Part shown: positions 58,661 through 64,000 of the stretch, in pieces
Position numbering within the stretch: the first letter of the stretch is position 1
Layout: each line of letters begins with the position of its first letter
NCBI RefSeq assembly: GCF_032999765.1
Contig: NZ_CP136051.1
Span: 4,192,417 to 4,256,416 of the forward strand
Direction: 5' to 3'
From: Imperialibacter roseus
Lineage (GTDB): Bacteria; Bacteroidota; Bacteroidia; Cytophagales; Cyclobacteriaceae
DNA: 64,000 bases
Notes under the pieces: model-generated
Told to the model about the DNA's origin: nothing
The model's database searches: none
Seen by the model: the letters and a program-made list of their open reading frames with translations, nothing else
Translations under genes and position numbers: made by a program

Positions 58661-60592
58661 ATGAAAAACCACTTTCCACTGCTCTTTATTGCCATCGTTT
58701 TTCTTACGTCATGTTCTGAAAATGAATCAGAACGCATCAAAACCTTCCCCAATAAGTTTGCTGACCAGGAACTGGTGAAGCTATACGACTTTAAAGACAG
58801 AAGGCAGTCGGAGGCTTTGATTCCCTATCTCACCCATCAGCAGAGTGTGTACCGTGAAGAAGCGGCAATGGCGTTCGCCTCTACTCAAGACACTGTTGGG
58901 CTTCCCTACCTGTTTCCGCTTTTGTCAGACCCCAAAATTGAAGTGAGAAAAGCAGCAGCCTTTGCCATCGGCCAGATGAAAAGAAAAAGTGCACAGTCGG
59001 CGCTGGCCAACAGGCTGCCGCTCGAAACGGAGCCCCTGGTCAGGTACTATCTTTTGGAAGCACTGGGCAAATGCCTCAGCACCGATTACATGCATTTTTT
59101 GGCTGACTATGAAGCGAACGACGATCTCACTGTTGCTGGGAAGGCCTGGGGCATTTATCGTGCTGGCGTTGGGGGTATTAGTGACTCGGTGCTGACTGTG
59201 GCCGCCAGCGTCCTCCTGGCCGACTCCCTGCCTGAACAGGCAAGGCTGGCTGCTGCCAACTATTTTGCGAGAATGCGGGGGATAAGCATAGCACATTTTG
59301 AAAGCATGCTGAAGAACAGTGCCGCCAACGACTCGCTTCCATCCGTAAGAATGGCTGCCGCAAGGGCATTAGCAAAATCCAACAATGATTCGATCGCTTT
59401 TTTTATCGACAGCCAGCTCAACAGTGAGAGCAACTCCCTGGTCAGGGTAAACCTCATCAGGGGGCTTAAGCAGGAGCATTTTCCTATCGTGGAATCGACG
59501 CTCCTCGGAATACTTAGAGGCACAGATTATCAAACCTCAGTCAGTGCTGGTGAAGTGATAAGTTCATGGCAAGGCCGGGAAGTGGAACGATGGATCTGGG
59601 ATATTAACGATCAGATTGTGATACCCAGAACCCGGGCCATTGTTTTAGGCACTCTGCTGGAAAGCAACTTGTATGGCTACAATGCCTATAGAGAGCTGTC
59701 GGAAATGTATAGCGGTGTGAGCAACCCATACGACAAAGGGTTTGTTTTACAGGCGCTGGGAAACTATCCCAACGCCAGCGTCTTTCTTGGCGACCGGCTG
59801 AATGATCCCCACCCGTTTGTTCGCACAAGCGCTATGGAAGCGCTGAGTACGATAAACCAGTCTGCCCAGTTCCCTGTTTTCAAGCAACCGGAGCTGATTG
59901 GCTATTTCAGGCAGGCCATTCTTTCGGGGGATGCAGGGAAGGTGACGGTAGCTGCTTCAACACTAACGAGGCTCAGAACAAAGCTCCAACCTTATCTGGG
60001 CAATATCCAGTTTATGTACCAGGGACTCGACAGCCTGCACCTTCCGGAGGATCTGGAACCCTATCAGGCGCTGGAAAGCGCCATTAGTGCCTATGAAGGG
60101 CGAGAAGGCATTAGCCCAGGGCAGCTTTACCAGAACCCAATCGCCTGGGATGTGGTGAGCGAAATTAGCAAGGGAACAAAAGCCACAATAGAAACATCGA
60201 GGGGCGCTATAGAAATCGAACTGCTGGTGGAAGAGGCGCCTGGCTCTGTCGAGAATTTCGTCAGCCTGGCCCGCAGTGGTTTCTACGAGAACCTCACTTT
60301 TCATCGGGTGGTACCAAACTTCGTGATTCAGGCAGGCTGCCCAAGAGGCGATGGCTACGGCAGTTCGGATGGAGTGATCAGGTCGGAGTTTTCGACTCAA
60401 AAGTACGGCACTGGCTACGTAGGCATGGCAAGCGCAGGCAAAGACACCGAGGGCTCACAGTGGTTTATCACGCACTCTCCCACCCCACACCTCGACGGCG
60501 TATATACCATTTTCGGACGAGTAACCAAAGGGATGGACGTGGTCAACAAAATTGAAGTGGGCGACCGCATCACCTCCATCAAGCTGCCATGA
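58661..60592 (+). CDS. HEAT-repeat lipoprotein with C-terminal cyclophilin domain
   Basis: 643 residues from [20 protein letters not shown], which gives a clear lipobox (FLTSC); the frame is open from 58598. Residues about 40-480 are HEAT-like helical repeats ([57 protein letters not shown]). The cyclophilin domain (about 495-643) keeps the Arg and Gln of the active site in [28 protein letters not shown] and [14 protein letters not shown]. It is probably a periplasmic peptidyl-prolyl isomerase with a protein-binding scaffold for outer-membrane protein folding. Confidence 0.9.
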   Translation: MKNHFPLLFIAIVFLTSCSENESERIKTFPNKFADQELVKLYDFKDRRQSEALIPYLTHQQSVYREEAAMAFASTQDTVGLPYLFPLLSDPKIEVRKAAAFAIGQMKRKSAQSALANRLPLETEPLVRYYLLEALGKCLSTDYMHFLADYEANDDLTVAGKAWGIYRAGVGGISDSVLTVAASVLLADSLPEQARLAAANYFARMRGISIAHFESMLKNSAANDSLPSVRMAAARALAKSNNDSIAFFIDSQLNSESNSLVRVNLIRGLKQEHFPIVESTLLGILRGTDYQTSVSAGEVISSWQGREVERWIWDINDQIVIPRTRAIVLGTLLESNLYGYNAYRELSEMYSGVSNPYDKGFVLQALGNYPNASVFLGDRLNDPHPFVRTSAMEALSTINQSAQFPVFKQPELIGYFRQAILSGDAGKVTVAASTLTRLRTKLQPYLGNIQFMYQGLDSLHLPEDLEPYQALESAISAYEGREGISPGQLYQNPIAWDVVSEISKGTKATIETSRGAIEIELLVEEAPGSVENFVSLARSGFYENLTFHRVVPNFVIQAGCPRGDGYGSSDGVIRSEFSTQKYGTGYVGMASAGKDTEGSQWFITHSPTPHLDGVYTIFGRVTKGMDVVNKIEVGDRITSIKLP

Positions 60593-61236
60593 GCAGACCC
60601 ATTGCCTCATGCCCACTGGCTGATCCTGATGACCAGAAAAATCATCTTAACCTGTTTGCTTCCTACCTGGAGGTTGTCAGGAAGGGAAAATCCAAAAAGT
60701 ATGCTCTTACACCCATCATGCGGCTGGAAATCAATCACAGGCAACTGCTAGGGCCACTTATTGGCGGCGGACTTTTGAGCTGTATTGCATTCATTACGCT
60801 TTTTTCGTGGAACAAGTGGGCAGCACTTTTGCTTGTGCTGGGCATTGGCGGCATGGGTTTGATGTATTACGGGCTGGTGGGAGTAAAAGTGCTCACTCTT
60901 AAAGAAGATAAAATTCGTTACGACATCATGTTGCCCGGCATTGGCGAAGCGATGCCTGCATTCATTAGCTTCTATAATCATCTCATACCAAGGATGGCGC
61001 TTGGTGTATCCCACGTCTTTCCTGTCTATCTGCTAAAAGACCCGCCAAGTGACAGCCGAAGCCTATACCTCGTTCTGCCAGACATGTCATCAAACCAGGC
61101 CGATTGTGACGTAGTAGACTTGATGAAACTATCAATGGAGCTTCATTTCGAGTACGATGGTGTTAAGCACTACCGGGCAAAAGTTGATGGGCCAGTTCCC
61201 ACTGACGCTTTCATTGAGCGTTCCGATAGCACATAA
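60589..61236 (+). CDS. Hypothetical protein with two membrane helices (215 aa)
   Basis: The start overlaps the HEAT-cyclophilin stop (ATGA). After about 50 soluble residues come two adjacent hydrophobic helices ([18 protein letters not shown] and [20 protein letters not shown]). The rest is soluble, with [20 protein letters not shown] and [15 protein letters not shown] recognise no family. Translational coupling suggests a link with the upstream lipoprotein. Confidence 0.72.
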   Translation: MSRPIASCPLADPDDQKNHLNLFASYLEVVRKGKSKKYALTPIMRLEINHRQLLGPLIGGGLLSCIAFITLFSWNKWAALLLVLGIGGMGLMYYGLVGVKVLTLKEDKIRYDIMLPGIGEAMPAFISFYNHLIPRMALGVSHVFPVYLLKDPPSDSRSLYLVLPDMSSNQADCDVVDLMKLSMELHFEYDGVKHYRAKVDGPVPTDAFIERSDST

Positions 61237-61318
61237 GGAATCTGATACATTGTCACAAACACTTTCTGTGTGATGTCTTTAAATTAGTATATTGGCCCCC
61301 CAAGAAGCCTGATTGTGA

Positions 61319-63013
61319 ATGGAAGCTGAGACGGAAAAAATAAAAGGAGAAAAGAAGAGATATAAGCCAGTCCTGCCGAGGACCCGTTACTGGCCTATTG
61401 TGCAGCTGAACAAAAACAAGAAAGCTTTCATTGAAACTGTTACCAATGAGAGCCTGAAAAACCTGATCACTCTCACGTCAGGACGGTCGCTGAAAGAAGA
61501 GCTGGAGTCAACTGTTTACCGGGAAAGGCTGCGCATGAAGCAGAACCCGTGGAAAGTTGATCCGAAAGACGAAAAAGACTTTTGGAACCAGATACAGAAA
61601 AGGCTCATTGAAATGCCTCACGATGATGAGGCAAAAAAGAAAGAAACTGAGGAGGCCATCCTTCGGGAGATTATCAAGCGTTACGCCAACGAGATCTCAG
61701 GTAATTTCAAAAATTCTCACTACAAGTTTGCCCGTACCGTCATCACCTTTGGATTTGCTCGCCTGCTCAATGCTACCCGGGTAAAAGGCATTAAGTCCCT
61801 TTGGAGCAAACAGCTTGACCTCGATGACAAAATCCACGTGGTGGGGCAAGTAGAGCAGCTCCGCCGACTGGCCCGAAGAGGCACCATCGTTATGGTGCCC
61901 ACGCACTTTAGCAACCTCGATTCAATACTCATTGGCTGGGTAATTCAGCACATGGGCTTGCCGCCATTCATCTACGGTGCCGGACTCAACTTATTCAATA
62001 TCAGGATCTTCGCTTACTTTATGAATAGCCTTGGCGCTTACAAAGTAGACAGAAGGAAGAAAAATTTAATCTACCTGGAAACACTCAAGACTTATTCGCA
62101 GGAAGCTTTAAAATATGGCTGCCACAGCTTGTTCTTCCCTGGCGGCACCAGATCAAGATCGGGGGCTATTGAAACCCAACTTAAGCTTGGTTTGCTGAGC
62201 ACAACAGTGGCTGCACAGCGGGAGCATTTTGAAGAAGACGAAGAGAAGGCCAAAAAGATTTTCATCGTGCCGGTAGTGCTCAACTATCATTTCGTTCTTG
62301 AAGCGCCCAGCCTTATCAACGACTATCTTGAAAGAAAGGGTCAGGAGCGATACTATGTGGAAAATGATGAGTACTCCACGTCTTACAAAATCATCAAGTT
62401 TCTGCTGAAGTTTTTCACCAGAGGCTCCGACATCTCTGTAAGTATTGGCAGGGCCATGGATGTGTTTGGCAACTATGTGGACAACCACGGCAACAGCCTC
62501 GACAAGCAGGGAAACCCGATGGAAATAAAGGACTACTTCACCACTGATGGCCTAATCACTTTCGACGCACAGCGGGAGCAGGAATATACCCGTATTCTTG
62601 CCAAAAGGATTGTAGAAGAGTATCACAAATACAACCGGGTATTTAGCAGCCACCTGGTAGCTTTCACAGCTTTTGAAATGATCAAAAGGAGAAACCCTGC
62701 GCTTGATCTTTATAATCTGCTCCGCCTGCCAGATGAGGACACGGAAATTGACTACGCCGAGTTCAGAGAGACTTTCGGCAAGCTTAGAGAGGAAATATTC
62801 CGCATGAAAGAAATGGGGAAAATCAATTTCGCCAGTCACCTTGACGGCCCCGTTGATGACGTGATCAAATACGGAATTGACAACTGCGGCATGTACCATG
62901 CCCTGAGACCCATTTTGAAGAACAAAAAGGGAAATGTGACAACGCAGGACATGAACAGGCTTTTTTACTACTATAACCGGATGGATGGATATGACCTCGA
63001 AAAGTTCATCTAA
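61319..63013 (+). CDS. Glycerol-3-phosphate acyltransferase-like protein (PlsB/PlsC superfamily)
   Basis: 564 residues. The HX4D acyltransferase motif is VPTHFSNLDSILIGW (about 200), followed by LGAYKVDRRKKNLIYL and the FPGGTRSRSG motif (about 278). Long N- and C-terminal charged regions make it larger than PlsC. It should acylate glycerol-3-phosphate or lysophosphatidate at the inner membrane. The next gene, overlapping by 23 bases, is gpsA, which makes glycerol-3-phosphate, so the pair forms the entry to phospholipid synthesis. Confidence 0.85.
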   Translation: MEAETEKIKGEKKRYKPVLPRTRYWPIVQLNKNKKAFIETVTNESLKNLITLTSGRSLKEELESTVYRERLRMKQNPWKVDPKDEKDFWNQIQKRLIEMPHDDEAKKKETEEAILREIIKRYANEISGNFKNSHYKFARTVITFGFARLLNATRVKGIKSLWSKQLDLDDKIHVVGQVEQLRRLARRGTIVMVPTHFSNLDSILIGWVIQHMGLPPFIYGAGLNLFNIRIFAYFMNSLGAYKVDRRKKNLIYLETLKTYSQEALKYGCHSLFFPGGTRSRSGAIETQLKLGLLSTTVAAQREHFEEDEEKAKKIFIVPVVLNYHFVLEAPSLINDYLERKGQERYYVENDEYSTSYKIIKFLLKFFTRGSDISVSIGRAMDVFGNYVDNHGNSLDKQGNPMEIKDYFTTDGLITFDAQREQEYTRILAKRIVEEYHKYNRVFSSHLVAFTAFEMIKRRNPALDLYNLLRLPDEDTEIDYAEFRETFGKLREEIFRMKEMGKINFASHLDGPVDDVIKYGIDNCGMYHALRPILKNKKGNVTTQDMNRLFYYYNRMDGYDLEKFI

Positions 63014-64000
63014 AGATCCGGTGGGCGTATTGGGCGCCGGCAGTTTCGGAACTGTGATAGCCAATATGCTGGCGGAAAAGACCGACGTAATACTTTATGC
63101 ACGCACGCCGGAAAGGGCCAAAAATATTAACGACAAGAGGGAAAGTTCCGGACAGGCCCTTCACGAAAGGATCACAGTGACCAACGACCTGGAGCTTGTT
63201 GCCAAGTCGTGTAATGTCATTTTCCCGGTTGTGCCTTCCGCCAACCTGCGGGAGCTCATCCGCCGCATGTCGCCCTATCTACGCCCCTACCATATCCTCA
63301 TCCACGGCACAAAGGGCTTCGATGTGAGCCTTCCTGACAACAAGCAGCTTAATGCCAACAGACCGCTTAGCCGGGATTATGTAAAGACCATGAGCGAAGT
63401 GATTATGGAGGAAAGCTCCGTCGTGAGAGTTGGCTGCCTCGCTGGCCCTAACCTCGCCGGTGAAATGGCAGCCCGGCAGCCTGCAGCTTCAGTGGTCGCC
63501 AGCCACTTTGACGAGGTGATCAATGCCGGCCAGCAATTGCTGAAAAATGAGCGTTTTCTCATTTATGGTAACAGTGACCTCATCGGTGTTGAGTTGTGTG
63601 GTGTACTTAAAAATATCATTGCTATTGGCGCTGGTGTTATCCACGGGCTCGGCCTGGGCGAAAACGCCAAAGCCCTGCTCATTAGCCGGGGCATGGTAGA
63701 AATGATCTATATCGGTCAGGCACTGGGCGGGAACACAAAAGCCTTTATCGGACTAGCCGGTGTCGGCGACCTCATCGCCACCTGCTCGAGCCAGCACAGC
63801 CGCAATTTTACCGTTGGCACAAGGCTGGCAAAGGGTGAGAAAATCAAAGACATCATCGAAAGCATGGAAGAGACTGCCGAAGGAGTGCGAACCATTGAAA
63901 TCGTCAAAAGCCTTTCGGAATTCTACAAAGTACGGTGCCCGATCACGGAGGCCTTGCACAACATCATCAATGAGGAGATGACTGTGGGAGACGCCACAAC
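62991..64000 (+). CDS. gpsA: NAD(P)-dependent glycerol-3-phosphate dehydrogenase, 3' truncated by window
   Basis: About 336 codons visible, still open at the window end. The start ATG at 62991 lies 23 bases inside the acyltransferase gene. Motifs: nucleotide loop VGVLGAGSFGTVIANML, VPSANLRELI, HGTKGFD, CLAGPNLAGEMA, catalytic Lys in GVLKNIIAIGAGVIHGLGLG and GLAGVGDLIATCSSQHSRNF. It reduces dihydroxyacetone phosphate to sn-glycerol-3-phosphate in the cytosol for lipid synthesis. Only the last few residues should be missing. Confidence 0.96.
   Translation, partial: MTSKSSSKDPVGVLGAGSFGTVIANMLAEKTDVILYARTPERAKNINDKRESSGQALHERITVTNDLELVAKSCNVIFPVVPSANLRELIRRMSPYLRPYHILIHGTKGFDVSLPDNKQLNANRPLSRDYVKTMSEVIMEESSVVRVGCLAGPNLAGEMAARQPAASVVASHFDEVINAGQQLLKNERFLIYGNSDLIGVELCGVLKNIIAIGAGVIHGLGLGENAKALLISRGMVEMIYIGQALGGNTKAFIGLAGVGDLIATCSSQHSRNFTVGTRLAKGEKIKDIIESMEETAEGVRTIEIVKSLSEFYKVRCPITEALHNIINEEMTVGDAT

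Overview
The window is a chromosomal segment of a Bacteroidota bacterium, most likely from the Cytophagales. The evidence is a PorP/SprF-type protein next to a giant adhesin with a gliding-motility (type B) sorting domain, a division and cell-wall cluster of Bacteroidota type, plant or algal polysaccharide enzymes, and several promoters of the Bacteroidota form TTTG/TTG, about 16-23 bases, TAnnTTTG. I infer the lineage from content only; no rRNA gene is present.

Layout. 1-3.5 kb: the end of an outer-membrane barrel gene, a small ORF, and a NarL-type response regulator with a TPR sensor kinase. 3.9-10.4 kb: a PorP/SprF-OmpA fusion followed by a roughly 1590-residue type IX secretion adhesin built of PKD, propeller-like and Ig-like repeats. 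10.6-11.1 kb: an FMN reductase. 11.4-26.7 kb (minus strand): mraZ, rsmH, ftsL, ftsI, murE, mraY, murD, ftsW, a murG-murC gene fusion, ftsQ, ftsA and ftsZ, driven by a recognisable promoter that overlaps MraZ boxes. 27.2-28.4 kb: a secreted phosphodiesterase.

28.5-34.5 kb is an accessory island that I read as an integron-like gene-cassette array without an integrase in the window. Four small unrelated plus-strand genes and one ORF-less, strongly structured segment are separated by 115-165 base imperfect palindromes resembling attC sites. The core sequence at the start of each cassette is the reverse complement of the core after its own gene (9-10 bases perfect in three cassettes, 6 in two), the signature expected of integron cassettes. 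An IS256-family element (with an 8-base target duplication) and an IS3-family element sit inside one cassette.

34.6-44.8 kb: a large lipoprotein of unknown function, an SMP-30-like lipoprotein, a GH95 fucosidase operon with two esterases, and a metallophosphoesterase. 44.9-47 kb: an MNT nucleotidyltransferase with a broken HEPN partner, then an ArsR/SRPBCC/DoxX operon with a large operator palindrome. 47-57.5 kb: CoA transferase, thioredoxin-like protein, unusual pyruvate kinase, methyltransferase, Tat-exported oxidoreductase, polysaccharide deacetylase, GH9 cellulase, Uma2 nuclease and polyprenyl synthase. 57.7-64 kb: PhzF, a HEAT-cyclophilin lipoprotein, a membrane protein, a PlsB-like acyltransferase and the start of gpsA, the last two forming a glycerolipid pair.

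The strongest leads are the cassette array, the structured ORF-less cassette in it, and the MurG-MurC fusion.
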